64,000 nucleotides of DNA from Synechococcus sp. CC9605 (lineage in GTDB: Bacteria; Cyanobacteriota; Cyanobacteriia; PCC-6307; Cyanobiaceae). The stretch lies in contig NC_007516.1 of the NCBI RefSeq assembly GCF_000012625.1, positions 992,001-1,056,000 on the forward strand. The letters run 5' to 3'. Shown here piece after piece: positions 42,713 to 51,757 of this stretch. A program made the translations under genes and the position numbers. The stretch's first letter is position 1. Every line of letters begins with the position of its first letter. The notes below the pieces were generated by a model, which saw nothing but the letters and a program-made list of their open reading frames with translations, was not told where the DNA came from and searched no databases.

Positions 42713-42866
42713 GAGTAGGTCTTGCAAGGGTTCCTGCCCAGATCAGTGCTATTTACGGCCTGAAGGTCAAGGCTTGATTGCAACGTGATTAAGAGATCCG
42801 CATAGGCATGAATCCCCTGGCGTTATGAGGTGGTAGAGATAAATGATTGGTTAAAAGGTGGTTGTA

Positions 42867-43007
42867 ATGAATCCGCTAAAGCAATTTCTGAAGCTGCATC
42901 GCCTTGAGCTTGAGGCTCGAGCGTGCGTTGATCGCTCTTCCGCACAGAAGCTGATCAGAAAAGCAGAGAAGGCCAAGCGGAAGCTTGAAGGCTCCCGCTG
43001 CTACTGA
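42867..43007 (+). CDS. Small basic helical protein, 46 aa
   Basis: 'MNPLKQFLKLHRLELEARAC' and 'KLIRKAEKAKRKLEGSRCY' form a very basic helix, possibly nucleic-acid binding. In an AT-richer accessory stretch between phnC and acr3. Confidence 0.5.
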   Translation: MNPLKQFLKLHRLELEARACVDRSSAQKLIRKAEKAKRKLEGSRCY

Positions 43008-43153
43008 GATCAGGCTTTTAGGCAAAAATCCCTGCGGGTATTAAAGTGTACAAAACGATACATAAGCGGTCTGGTGCGGGCGACAGATCACGCGCGAAAA
43101 GAAATTCGAGACATGATTGATGCCACCTTGTCAGTATCGTTCGCGAGCATGCT

Positions 43154-43369
43154 GTGGATGAAAGTTTTGTGATCAATGAAATCAAGGATTATCTTTCTGA
43201 GACTGATGCTGCCGGCCCGAGAAACAATGGTTTGAAGGTGATTCGATACTCACCAGCACAAGACCTCAGGTGCGGCGGTTTTGGCTTGGTCGTGAATGTA
43301 ATTCGTTCGAAAGTGCAAATAATCAGTGGGATTCGCCTCGCGCCGTGGACGCCTGATAGCTCGAACTAG
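43154..43369 (+). CDS. Hypothetical protein, 71 aa
   Basis: From GTG: 'MDESFVINEIKDYLSETDAA' and 'GGFGLVVNVIRSKVQIISGI' give an alpha/beta-like product. Unrecognised; accessory region. Confidence 0.4.
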   Translation: MDESFVINEIKDYLSETDAAGPRNNGLKVIRYSPAQDLRCGGFGLVVNVIRSKVQIISGIRLAPWTPDSSN

Positions 43370-43474
43370 CTGAGCAAGTCTTGATTCCATCTTGCTGCTG
43401 ACCACAACACCAGGGTGGGCGATATCAAAGTAAGCTTCGCCTCATTGTTTTGGCGATCCTCACTCAGTTCCCCA

Positions 43475-44149
43475 ATGGAGATGTTTGCTTTTCTGCTGGC
43501 TGTCCTGGCGATTGCTTTTGTTCTCTCCAAGGCGATTGGCAGGCGCGTAGCTCGAAAGCTCAAGAACACGAGGCCCATCAGGGTATCTGGCTTTAGAGGT
43601 TCGCGATCCGCTGAGCTCCGAGCAGAAGTTTCTGGGTTAACGCCGTCTTCATCGTTACCGCCTGATGCAGAGCCGCCTGCACTTTCCAGGCCGACTCTGG
43701 TTGAGACTTTCGATTCTGACCTTGACTGGTCTCTCGGAGCCGACCTTGTAGGCAAAACCCCTGGCGAGATCTTGGCGATGATGTTCCCCCAAACGCGCGG
43801 TGTTGAGAAGCAGGATTGGAAGGCTGTGAAGGATTCTCCAGAGAACAAAAAAAATCTAGATTTGATGTTGGTTTGTTGCAAGGCCGAGATTGAGGCATCT
43901 CAGAGCAATTTTGTTTTTCCTGCGCCTGACTGCTTCAAGCGGGTTACAAGCATACTTCGCAAGCGTAAGGACTATGCACGAGAGTTGGGCATTGTTGAGC
44001 TCTATTGGCAGCTGTGTGACTCAGTTTTTGAGGAGTTGAAGCGGCGGGTTGGCCTCCGTGCTCAGCTCATGGCCCAGCATTCGGCGCTAAAAGCTGTTTT
44101 TAAAAAGCGCCATGACAAAGCCCTGTCTTTGTTGGAAAAAAGAATCTAA
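43475..44149 (+). CDS. Membrane-anchored hypothetical protein, 224 aa
   Basis: An N-terminal membrane helix ('MFAFLLAVLAIAFVLSKAIG') precedes a basic, Ser/Pro-rich linker and a helical domain with 'ILAMMFPQTRGVEKQDWKAV', 'CFKRVTSILRKRKDYARELG' and a coiled C-terminus. The cytoplasmic domain is very basic. ATG 43475 is preferred to a TTG or GTG 60 nt upstream. No family recognised. Confidence 0.55.
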   Translation: MEMFAFLLAVLAIAFVLSKAIGRRVARKLKNTRPIRVSGFRGSRSAELRAEVSGLTPSSSLPPDAEPPALSRPTLVETFDSDLDWSLGADLVGKTPGEILAMMFPQTRGVEKQDWKAVKDSPENKKNLDLMLVCCKAEIEASQSNFVFPAPDCFKRVTSILRKRKDYARELGIVELYWQLCDSVFEELKRRVGLRAQLMAQHSALKAVFKKRHDKALSLLEKRI

Positions 44150-44321
44150 AACCTCGGCTAATAAGCTGCTTACTTTTTCGATAATTTAATTTTTTGAGAT
44201 AGTCATTGGTTGTTCTTGTCGTCGTTGTCTGAGTAATCTGTGCTCTCGGGTTTGTTTGGAATAGCCCTTCGTGTATCTCGGAACACACCTGTTTGTGACC
44301 AGAGCCTGTCGAAGGTAGTGT

Positions 44322-44349
44322 TATCCCATCAAGAATTCTTGATGGGATA
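44322..44349. promoter_or_regulatory. ArsR/SmtB-type operator palindrome
   Basis: A perfect 28-bp palindrome whose centre is ATCAAGAATTCTTGAT matches the ArsR/SmtB operator pattern ATCAA-N6-TTGAT. It ends at the base before the acr3 ATG, so a bound repressor would cover the ribosome site region; in RNA it could also fold into a hairpin. No arsR gene is in the window. Confidence 0.75.
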
Positions 44350-45360
44350 ATGGGTTTGTTTGAGCACTATCTCTCCGTCTGGATTGGTCTGGCAATCCTG
44401 GCGGGAGTTGGCCTTGGTGCTTGGTTTCCTGATGCGGCGGCAAGCATTGCAGCCCTGGAGGCTGCGGGGATCAATCTGCCGATCGCGGTGCTGATCTGGG
44501 GAATGATCTTCCCGATGATGTTGGCGGTCGACTTCTCCTCCATCGGAGCGATTCGCCAGCACCCGCGGGGGCTTTTGGTGACAGCTGTCGTCAACTGGGT
44601 GATCAAGCCCTTCACCATGACAGCCCTGGCCTGGCTCTTCATCCGTGGCGTGTTTTCTACCTGGATCCCGGCAGCCATTGGCCAGGAGTACGTGGCAGGG
44701 ATGATTCTTCTTGGCGTCGCGCCCTGCACAGCGATGGTGTTCGTGTGGAGTCGTCTCAGCGACGGCGATCCCAACTACACCCTGGTGCAGGTCGCGTTGA
44801 ACGACCTGATCATGGTCTTCGCCTTTGCCCCGATTGCGGCGCTCCTGCTGGGGGTTTTAGATGTGTTTGTGCCTTGGGACACGATGCTCACGGCAGTGGG
44901 TCTGTTCGTAGTGGTCCCCCTGGTGGCCGGATGGTTCACGAGGCTGAGCCTGCGCAGTGTTCGCCGGATTAAGCGGTTGGAGACGCGGCTCAAGCCCTTG
45001 TCGATTTGCGCGTTGATCGCCACCGTGTTGCTGCTGTTCATGGTGCAGGCCCAGTCGATCCTGGCCAATCCGCTGGCCATCGTTTTGATTGCCATCCCTT
45101 TGATCCTCCAGACCTATCTGATCTTCTGGATCACGGCGTTCTGGATGCGCTCAGCAGGACAGCCACGATCGATTGCCGCACCCGGGGCCATGATCGCCGC
45201 GTCCAACTTTTTTGAGTTGGCGGTTGCGGTGGCCATCAGCCTGTTCGGTTTGAACTCCGGGGCTGCCTTGGCCACGGTTGTTGGCGTGCTGGTGGAGGTT
45301 CCGGTGATGCTCTCGCTGGTGGCGATGGCCAACCGAAACCGACGCCTGTTCCCCGCCTGA
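44350..45360 (+). CDS. acr3: Arsenite efflux transporter, ACR3 family
   Basis: The 336-residue protein has ten membrane segments and ACR3 hallmarks: '[20 protein letters not shown]', the thiol-bearing '[20 protein letters not shown]' (essential Cys) and '[20 protein letters not shown]'. It expels arsenite, limiting damage when arsenate enters through phosphate transporters. It is followed 13 nt later by chrA, so metalloid and oxyanion export are probably co-expressed under the ArsR-type operator. Confidence 0.93.
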   Translation: MGLFEHYLSVWIGLAILAGVGLGAWFPDAAASIAALEAAGINLPIAVLIWGMIFPMMLAVDFSSIGAIRQHPRGLLVTAVVNWVIKPFTMTALAWLFIRGVFSTWIPAAIGQEYVAGMILLGVAPCTAMVFVWSRLSDGDPNYTLVQVALNDLIMVFAFAPIAALLLGVLDVFVPWDTMLTAVGLFVVVPLVAGWFTRLSLRSVRRIKRLETRLKPLSICALIATVLLLFMVQAQSILANPLAIVLIAIPLILQTYLIFWITAFWMRSAGQPRSIAAPGAMIAASNFFELAVAVAISLFGLNSGAALATVVGVLVEVPVMLSLVAMANRNRRLFPA

Positions 45361-45373
45361 GAGGAGCAGCGTG

Positions 45374-46558
45374 ATGCCCGCTCCGCTACAGGTGTTCGTC
45401 CAGTTCTTCGTGTTGGGGCTGACCTCCTTCGGTGGCCCCGTGGCGCACCTCGGTTACTTCCACGAGCGGTTTGTGCAGCGGGAGCGTTGGATCACAGTTG
45501 AGGCCTACGCCGATCTGGTTGGTCTATGTCAACTGTTGCCGGGCCCTTCGAGTTCCCAGGTGGGGATGGGGTTGGGGCTGATCCGGGCCGGTTGGCTCGG
45601 CGGTGTGGCCGCCTGGGCTGGGTTCACCTTGCCTTCGGCTGTATTGATGGTGCTGGCGGCGTCGCTGCTTTCGGCTCATCCCAGTTGGATCGACGGGGGT
45701 TGGGTGCATGGCTTGATGGTGGCGGCTGTGGCCGTGGTGGCTCAGGCCGTTCTGGGCCTGCAGCGCAAGCTGGCTCCCGATCGGCAGCGGGCCAGCCTGA
45801 TGGTTGCGGCTGCTGTGCTGGTGCTGTTGGTGCCTCGCGTCTGGGCCCAGCTGTTGGCCCTGTTGCTTGGCGGATTGGTGGGTTGGTGCGCTCTGATGCC
45901 ACCTGAGCTGGAGCCATCGGCACCTGAACGTCTCATGGTTCCGCTGCGGCGCTCGGTGGCGGTGGTTTTGCTTGGTTTCGCTGTGCTGCTGTTCGTGGCT
46001 CTGCCCTGGCTGTCAGCCGAAGCCAGGCCGCTGCTGGTGCAGCAGCTCAGTGGTTTCCTGCGCACCGGTGCCTTGGTGTTCGGTGGTGGCCATGTGGTGC
46101 TCCCCTTGCTGGAGCAAGCCTTGGTGCCCAATGGTTGGATCGACCTGCAGCAGTTTCTGGCGGGGTATGGCGCTGCCCAGGCGGTGCCAGGGCCGATGTT
46201 CAGTTTCGCGGCCTTTCTTGGTTTTGATCTGCAGCCAGGGCTTCAGGGCATCGGCGGTTCTGTGATGGCGCTCATGGCCCTCTTTTTTCCATCGTTCTTG
46301 TTGATTGGTGGGCTCTTGCCTTTCTGGAGTGACCTGGGCCGTTTGGCTCCGATGCGTCGAGCCCTGCTGGGTATCAATGCTTCGGTGGTGGGCATCCTGC
46401 TGGCGGCGTTGTTTCAACCCGTCTGGCAGACAGGCATCCGCGGAGGCGCTGAGTTCAGCTTGGCGTTGGTGGCATTTGTGCTCTTGGTGAGTTGGCGGCA
46501 ACCGGCCTGGCGAGTGGTGCTGTTCTGCGCCGGAGTGGGTGGTTTCACCCTGGCTTGA
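45374..46558 (+). CDS. chrA: Chromate transporter family protein
   Basis: The 394-residue protein is made of two homologous halves, as in long-chain ChrA: 'GLTSFGGPVAHLGYFHERFV' and 'LCQLLPGPSSSQVGMGLGLI' in the first half, 'GALVFGGGHVVLPLLEQALV' and 'GAAQAVPGPMFSFAAFLGFD' in the second. It is a membrane carrier for chromate export. ATG 45374 follows GAGGAG. Its last 30 codons are repeated in degenerate form at 48414. Confidence 0.92.
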   Translation: MPAPLQVFVQFFVLGLTSFGGPVAHLGYFHERFVQRERWITVEAYADLVGLCQLLPGPSSSQVGMGLGLIRAGWLGGVAAWAGFTLPSAVLMVLAASLLSAHPSWIDGGWVHGLMVAAVAVVAQAVLGLQRKLAPDRQRASLMVAAAVLVLLVPRVWAQLLALLLGGLVGWCALMPPELEPSAPERLMVPLRRSVAVVLLGFAVLLFVALPWLSAEARPLLVQQLSGFLRTGALVFGGGHVVLPLLEQALVPNGWIDLQQFLAGYGAAQAVPGPMFSFAAFLGFDLQPGLQGIGGSVMALMALFFPSFLLIGGLLPFWSDLGRLAPMRRALLGINASVVGILLAALFQPVWQTGIRGGAEFSLALVAFVLLVSWRQPAWRVVLFCAGVGGFTLA

Positions 46559-46559
46559 T

Positions 46560-46753
46560 CCATTCCTCTGCAGAATCACCGCAAAGCTGATCAGGCAGGG
46601 CAGGAACCCCTTCTCTACGACACCGCACACCAGCCGACGCGGATCCAACACGCAGACCATCAACTGAGCAATCCAAAAAATCGCAACCTTCACGGCAAAG
46701 GAAGTGAGGGCGAAACGCCTTTCCGCTGCACTGAGACGAAACACAGTCAGCAT
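46560..46753 (-). pseudogene. Truncated membrane protein fragment
   Basis: The first 60 residues ('FALTSFAVKVAIFWIAQLMV' with a second hydrophobic stretch 'GFLPCLISFAVIL') look like genuine membrane protein, after which the frame runs into the antisense of chrA. The join is at about 46582, the end of the chrA-derived sequence. A gene cut by the insertion event is the likely explanation. Confidence 0.35.
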
Positions 46754-47240
46754 TCAGCACGCCGGTTCCAAAATCGACCGATTCGGCCCAGAAGGCAATG
46801 AGCACGACAGCTGATTGCCTGATGCTCCACCGCTTCCGAGAGTGTGTGCATCGAGATCGGAGGAGCCCATGACGGCCGAACCCCACCTGAGCAAATCGCA
46901 GAAGCAGCCTGACTTTTCTGGCCCCTGCTCCAACTTTTCAACCCAACCGTGAGCGCCTCGTCTGTGACGACACTGATGTGCGTCTGATCAGTCGACACTC
47001 CTCTGCACCGTTCGTCTAGGTGCCCCGTAGGAGTCCCGCTTCACACCTGGTCCAAATGGCCCCAGGGTTGCCACAAGCCAGACGCTTCGACCTTCCTCTC
47101 TCAGGCCCATTGCCAAGGAGATCCCCAAAGGCAACACGTACTGACTAGGTCGACTGCAATGCATAAACGAGCGAGTTAGGCCGTCTCTTCCATCTGGAAG
47201 GGCCGCCTCCGCTTTTATTGAAGTGCAGGTGAGCAGTTCC
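46583..47240. other. Stretch without a supportable gene
   Basis: Apart from the membrane protein fragment at its left end, no frame on either strand here looks like coding sequence and no RNA gene was recognised. It lies in the first cargo segment after chrA and may be decayed DNA. Confidence 0.5.
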
Positions 47241-47408
47241 CTAGGACGCCTTGCTGTTTTTGCACGGGCGTTCACCTCGTTTCAACTTGAGCCACATCGC
47301 TTTCTCAAGCGCCGTCAGCTTTGGGTCTGTCTCATGCATTGCAGCTTCCGCACGTCGCCTGGCGGCAATGATGAAGCGGTCTGTCTTATCGACTCCGTCG
47401 AATCCCAT
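47241..47408 (-). CDS. Small hypothetical protein, 55 aa
   Basis: 'DKTDRFIIAARRRAEAAMHE' and 'ALEKAMWLKLKRGERPCKNS' give a basic helical product. Last of four minus-strand small genes in this cargo segment. Confidence 0.45.
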   Translation of the reverse strand: MGFDGVDKTDRFIIAARRRAEAAMHETDPKLTALEKAMWLKLKRGERPCKNSKAS

Positions 47409-47553
47409 GTCCCTAAAGAGGACGACACTCGCAAGGTAGACATACGAATCGAGCATGCATCGAATGCCAGTGAGCCCTCACTTCAAGCGATGGCCAGAGC
47501 TGACTGGGGCTTCAATCGCTCGACCAAATCTTGGCCGTTGCGAATGATCTCTT

Positions 47554-47778
47554 TCACGCCGATGCCTGTTCAGTCGTGTCATCAAGGACATCTTGCTGAA
47601 GCTGCTGAACTGCGCAGAGGGCTTCATGCGCTGGCCATCCATGGACGTCCATCAACTCCTTAACAAGAGCATCAGGGGCCTGAGTGATCGAGGCGCGAAT
47701 GGCATTGACGACTTTGTTGTCCCTTGCGAGTGCAGATAGCCGTAGAGCCCTAAGTCGCTGTGTGTTCGGCTGTTTCAT
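47554..47778 (-). CDS. Small hypothetical protein, 74 aa
   Basis: 'MKQPNTQRLRALRLSALARD' then 'DALVKELMDVHGWPAHEALC' and a Gln/Asp-rich end; helical. ATG 47778 preferred to 47820. Function unknown. Confidence 0.45.
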   Translation of the reverse strand: MKQPNTQRLRALRLSALARDNKVVNAIRASITQAPDALVKELMDVHGWPAHEALCAVQQLQQDVLDDTTEQASA

Positions 47779-47855
47779 AACCGCACTCTGGACTACCGCT
47801 GGTTTTGCTCCAATTGCCAACTACGCGTAAGCACTTGGTTGCCCAGTTCACTGCC

Positions 47856-48119
47856 CTACCGAAGTGGACCGGCGCAGCGCCTCCAGCCCATTGACTTGAG
47901 TGCATTCCATTTTTCCAGCGCCTCTTGTCGTGTCATCAGTTGACTCCCCTGAGGAATCGGGTCGTCAGGTGGTCGCCAATGGAAACTGCGCATGACGATC
48001 GACTCGCCTCGAGAGCCATCCTTGGAAGGGGTGAATTGGTAGTAAAGCTGCTGTGGCTCATTGACAAGCCACGCGCCAACCGACTTGTAGGAGAGTTCTT
48101 CAGTGATGAGTTCGCACAA
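47856..48119 (-). CDS. Small hypothetical protein, 87 aa
   Basis: 'SVGAWLVNEPQQLYYQFTPS' and 'MTRQEALEKWNALKSMGWRR' look like a compact alpha/beta protein ending 'CAGPLR', a form often seen in short cyanobacterial proteins. It overlaps the preceding gene by 20 nt. Confidence 0.5.
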   Translation of the reverse strand: MCELITEELSYKSVGAWLVNEPQQLYYQFTPSKDGSRGESIVMRSFHWRPPDDPIPQGSQLMTRQEALEKWNALKSMGWRRCAGPLR

Positions 48120-48312
48120 TGGGAGAGGAGCCTGATCGATCGCTCAGACGGCTTTTTTCGTAGGTGAGCTGGCGGAGCCTTTCGATGTGCTGCTCATGCT
48201 CTCCGCTGCTCCAGTGCTGTGGGTAGGCAACCCGAGCTTGAAGCTCCGAGATTTGGTTGTTGAGTTCTCTCGCTGGGTCCTCGGACCGAAGTTCCTCTCC
48301 ACAGTGGACCAT
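48100..48312 (-). CDS. Small coiled-coil-like protein, 70 aa
   Basis: 'ELNNQISELQARVAYPQHWS' and 'HIERLRQLTYEKSRLSDRS' suggest a short coiled coil. The frame extends upstream to 48663 but there it is antisense of the chrA/DUF4336 repeat, so ATG 48312 is the start. Confidence 0.5.
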   Translation of the reverse strand: MVHCGEELRSEDPARELNNQISELQARVAYPQHWSSGEHEQHIERLRQLTYEKSRLSDRSGSSPIVRTHH

Positions 48313-48413
48313 CACCTCCCCCTTCTGGTGAGGGAAAAGTGAATCTCTTGAATCACTACTGATGCTCTGCTCGGGAGAGGCTATTGACCTATCAGGAAGG
48401 TCGGCCCATCCCT

Positions 48414-48683
48414 TTGGTGGTGTTTGTGTTGCTGGTGCGCTGGCGGCAACCGGCCTGGCGGGTGGTGCTGTTCTGCGCCGGAGTGGGTGGTTTGCCGCTG
48501 GCCTGATCCATTCCTCTGCAGAATCACTGCATTGATGGGGAGCGTGGTGGCAGGAGCTGGTGTGGATCCTGCTGATCAGCGCTGGGGTTTCTGGCCACTG
48601 CTGCCACTTAGCTCCCAATTGTTGGAACAGGTCTGAAGGGCTTGTTCCTGAACTGTCCCTCATTTTTTGTGCAATTAGGCTGA
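48414..48683 (+). repeat. Degenerate copy 1 of the chrA end/DUF4336 start junction
   Basis: 48414-48506 encodes the last 30 residues of a ChrA ('RQPAWRVVLFCAGVGG'), clearly like the real chrA end at 46466-46558 but diverged. After 28 nt, 48535-48636 encodes a 33-residue truncated DUF4336 N-terminus ('DQRWGFWPLLP'). About 50 further nt are shared with the second copy at 56219-56430. It marks the boundary between two cargo segments. Confidence 0.75.
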
Positions 48684-48772
48684 ATGATGTGCAACTGGGG
48701 CATTCGTGGTTTTCTAAAGCTGTCTTGTGAATCGTCTATTAATGGTTGGCTTTGATCAGTTAAGTCCCAGGT

Positions 48773-50086
48773 TTATGAACCCAGGATTGCTGTGCATTCC
48801 AGTCGTTCTTGGCAGGCATCACGGCGTTGCAAACGCAGATTGATCACTTGGGCGAGATAACGCGCGTCGTCGCTTACGCCGCAGAAGCGACCGGAGCCCC
48901 AGGTGTGCAGCCAAGGCAAGCCGATGAAATACAGGCCAGCGCTTTGGGTGACGCCGCGATCATGGCCCGGCAACCCACTTCCATCAAAGACGGGCGCCTC
49001 AATCCAGCTGAAGTCACTGCGGTACCCCGTGCACCAGATCACAGCGGCGAGCGGCTGTGAGCTCAGATCAATCCCTGGATCTTCGATGTGAGATGGCTGC
49101 CAGCAGGGGGAATATGCCGGTTCAGCCGGTGCATCGATCCCTTCCTGTTTGATCCAGTTGTCAATGCTGGTGCGAATGCGACAATACACCGCATCGGCTT
49201 GATCAAGATTGCTGGCTAGGTCATTCGCGAAACCGATGTGTTCGCGGGAGATGGTCGAGAGTCGGCCATGTAGATGCATGCCCTCAATCGCCCGTTGTCG
49301 TAGATCAATCTCACGCCCGCCGTCTCGGCCTGTGAGGTAGTGATTGGTCTTGGCTCGGACCGAGCGTGGATCCGTGTGATCGCTTATTGGCATGGCGTAG
49401 TAGCCCATGCGATCCAACCAATCCACAACGTCTTTGCCGCGATAGCGACGCGGAGATCGTGGGGCTCGGCCCACGCTCAGGTGCACGGAACGACCCGCAA
49501 GGTGAAGGTCTTCAGCGATCTGACTGCCGGATTGGCCATTGCCGACGACCAGCACCGGACCATCGGGTAGTGCCTCGGGATTTCGGTAGGAACGAGCATC
49601 CAGTTGCTGCACAGATGCTGGTAGACGTTCGGCGAGTGGATGACGTCGGAGAATGTGGTAGCCCCCAGTGGCAACGATGACGTGTTCGGCTTCGATGACT
49701 CCCTCATTAGTGTCGAGCCGATACCCGTTCACGATGGGTTTCAACCGCGAGACGGCCACGCCTTCGCGAAGGTCGGCGTTGACGTGCTGAGCGAAGCGCT
49801 GGAGATAATTCACAATCGACGTCTTGCCCATGAAGCCGTCGGGCTGATCACCGCTGTAGGGAAAGTCGGGCAAACGGCATTGCCAGTTCGGCGTGACGAG
49901 GCAGAAGGAATCCCAGCGCTGTTGGTCCCAGGCATACGCCACACGGTTCTTTTCAAGAACGAGCGGTCGTATCCCTTGTTGCTGCAAGGCATAGGCAGCA
50001 GACAGACCAGCCTGGCCTGCACCAATGACCACTGCCGAACGTCGCTGGATTGAGGAGTTGGATTGCGCGTCCACTGGCAACGTCAA
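48773..50086 (-). CDS. Nit1C flavin-dependent oxidoreductase (MSMEG_0569-like)
   Basis: The 437-residue flavoprotein has an N-terminal FAD fold ('AVVIGAGQAGLSAAYALQQQ'), an NADPH fold ('VLVVGNGQSGSQIAEDLHLA') and 'VIWCTGYRSDFSW' near the C-terminus, as in flavin monooxygenases. It is the divergent member of the Nit1C cluster. Its role in the pathway is not settled; oxidation of a nitrogen compound before or after the nitrilase step is possible. Confidence 0.88.
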   Translation of the reverse strand: MTLPVDAQSNSSIQRRSAVVIGAGQAGLSAAYALQQQGIRPLVLEKNRVAYAWDQQRWDSFCLVTPNWQCRLPDFPYSGDQPDGFMGKTSIVNYLQRFAQHVNADLREGVAVSRLKPIVNGYRLDTNEGVIEAEHVIVATGGYHILRRHPLAERLPASVQQLDARSYRNPEALPDGPVLVVGNGQSGSQIAEDLHLAGRSVHLSVGRAPRSPRRYRGKDVVDWLDRMGYYAMPISDHTDPRSVRAKTNHYLTGRDGGREIDLRQRAIEGMHLHGRLSTISREHIGFANDLASNLDQADAVYCRIRTSIDNWIKQEGIDAPAEPAYSPCWQPSHIEDPGIDLSSQPLAAVIWCTGYRSDFSWIEAPVFDGSGLPGHDRGVTQSAGLYFIGLPWLHTWGSGRFCGVSDDARYLAQVINLRLQRRDACQERLECTAILGS

Positions 50087-50253
50087 TTGGCAAACATCTT
50101 TAAAAGATCATTTCTCGGAAAACGATGAATGCTGTAGTGAAAAGCACGGAATTGTTGATTGATTGGTCTGCTGATGTCGTTGATTTGGTTGCAATAGGCA
50201 CATCGCTGATCGCTGAAGAAGAGTCACGCTTGGAGTGCTTATGAAAACTTTAC

Positions 50254-50736
50254 ATGCCTGCAGTAGATCGTCCTGCCAATCAGCCCGGCGACTTCCTGGT
50301 TGACTATGAGGAAAAAGTTTTTCCTGATGTGAAGGCCGAGCCTGGGGAAAAGGCTCTTGTCACATTTCATACCGTTGCTTTCGAGGGCTCGATTGGCTTG
50401 GTGAATCTGCTCCAAGCCAGTCGTCTGATCAACAAAGGCTTCGAAACTTCAGTTCTGCTCTACGGTCCAGGTGTCACGTTGGGTGTGATGCGCGGCTTCC
50501 CCAAGCTTGGTGATGCGGCATTTGATGGTCACCTGAACTTCAATGCACGCCTGCAGAAATTCATGGATCAAGGCGGAAAAGTGTATGCCTGCCGGTTTGC
50601 CTTACAGGCTCTCTATGGCCATGGAGAAAAAGCCTTGATGCCTGGAATCACGCCCGTGAATCCACTTGATGTACTTGACATCGTCTTGATGCACCGCAAG
50701 GAAGGCGCCTTCATTCTCGACACCTGGACGCTCTGA
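50254..50736 (+). CDS. Nit1C protein of the MSMEG_0572/Sll0783 family
   Basis: The 160-residue protein has '[20 protein letters not shown]', '[20 protein letters not shown]' and '[20 protein letters not shown]', the DsrE-like fold seen in this family. Synechocystis Sll0783 is induced by nitrogen starvation. It is the first gene of the plus-strand run 50254-54817, where the gaps are mostly very short or overlapping. Biochemical role unknown. Confidence 0.88.
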   Translation: MPAVDRPANQPGDFLVDYEEKVFPDVKAEPGEKALVTFHTVAFEGSIGLVNLLQASRLINKGFETSVLLYGPGVTLGVMRGFPKLGDAAFDGHLNFNARLQKFMDQGGKVYACRFALQALYGHGEKALMPGITPVNPLDVLDIVLMHRKEGAFILDTWTL

Positions 50737-50758
50737 TTCTTTCCGGAGGCTCTCCGCT

Positions 50759-51757
50759 GTGACCACAGTCAAAGTTGCTGCCGCGCAAATCCGTCCCGTC
50801 CTGTTCAGCCTGGACGGATCCCTGCAAAAGGTGCTGGATGCCATGGCCGAAGCCGCGGCTCAAGGGGTGGAACTGATCGTTTTTCCTGAAACGTTTCTGC
50901 CCTATTACCCCTATTTCTCGTTTGTTGAACCCCCGGTCTTAATGGGGAGATCCCATCTGGCTTTATATGAGCAGGCTGTGGTGGTTCCTGGCCCTGTCAC
51001 CGATGCCGTTGCGGCTGCTGCCAGTCAGTACGGCATGCAGGTTCTGTTGGGCGTCAACGAGCGTGATGGTGGAACCCTCTACAACACGCAGTTGTTGTTT
51101 AACAGCTGCGGCGAACTGGTTCTTAAGCGGCGAAAAATTACGCCGACCTATCACGAGCGGATGGTCTGGGGCCAAGGAGACGGCTCTGGTCTCAAGGTGG
51201 TGCAGACGCCGTTGGCTCGCGTCGGGGCTCTGGCCTGTTGGGAGCACTACAACCCCTTGGCTCGCTACGCCTTAATGGCCCAGGGGGAAGAGATCCACTG
51301 CGCTCAGTTCCCGGGCTCCTTGGTGGGCCCGATCTTCACGGAACAGACCGCCGTCACCATGCGCCATCACGCGCTTGAAGCCGGGTGTTTTGTGATCTGT
51401 TCCACCGGTTGGTTGCACCCCGACGATTACGCGTCGATCACGTCGGAGTCTGGTCTTCACAAGGCGTTTCAAGGGGGGTGTCACACCGCTGTGATCAGCC
51501 CTGAGGGCCGGTATCTGGCAGGACCCTTGCCAGATGGTGAGGGTTTGGCGATCGCCGATCTCGATCTTGCCCTGATCACCAAGCGCAAACGGATGATGGA
51601 CAGCGTCGGCCATTACAGCCGCCCCGAACTGTTGTCGTTGCAGATCAACAGTTCGCCGGCGGTTCCCGTTCAAAACATGTCGACTGCATCGGTTCCATTG
51701 GAGCCGGCCACAGCTACCGATGCCTTGTCCTCGATGGAGGCGTTGAACCATGTCTGA
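50759..51757 (+). CDS. Nitrilase, Nit1/Nit6803 type
   Basis: The 332-residue enzyme has the E-K-C triad: Glu in '[17 protein letters not shown]', Lys in '[20 protein letters not shown]' and Cys in '[16 protein letters not shown]'. It converts nitriles to acids and ammonia. Nit1C nitrilases have been linked to growth on cyanide and aliphatic nitriles, so here it probably feeds nitrogen assimilation. Its stop overlaps the radical SAM gene start by 8 nt. Confidence 0.93.
   Translation: MTTVKVAAAQIRPVLFSLDGSLQKVLDAMAEAAAQGVELIVFPETFLPYYPYFSFVEPPVLMGRSHLALYEQAVVVPGPVTDAVAAAASQYGMQVLLGVNERDGGTLYNTQLLFNSCGELVLKRRKITPTYHERMVWGQGDGSGLKVVQTPLARVGALACWEHYNPLARYALMAQGEEIHCAQFPGSLVGPIFTEQTAVTMRHHALEAGCFVICSTGWLHPDDYASITSESGLHKAFQGGCHTAVISPEGRYLAGPLPDGEGLAIADLDLALITKRKRMMDSVGHYSRPELLSLQINSSPAVPVQNMSTASVPLEPATATDALSSMEALNHV

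Noticed and set aside
46013-46753. 246-codon minus-strand frame
   Set aside because: Only the first 60 codons look genuine; the rest is antisense of chrA, so it was listed as a fragment.
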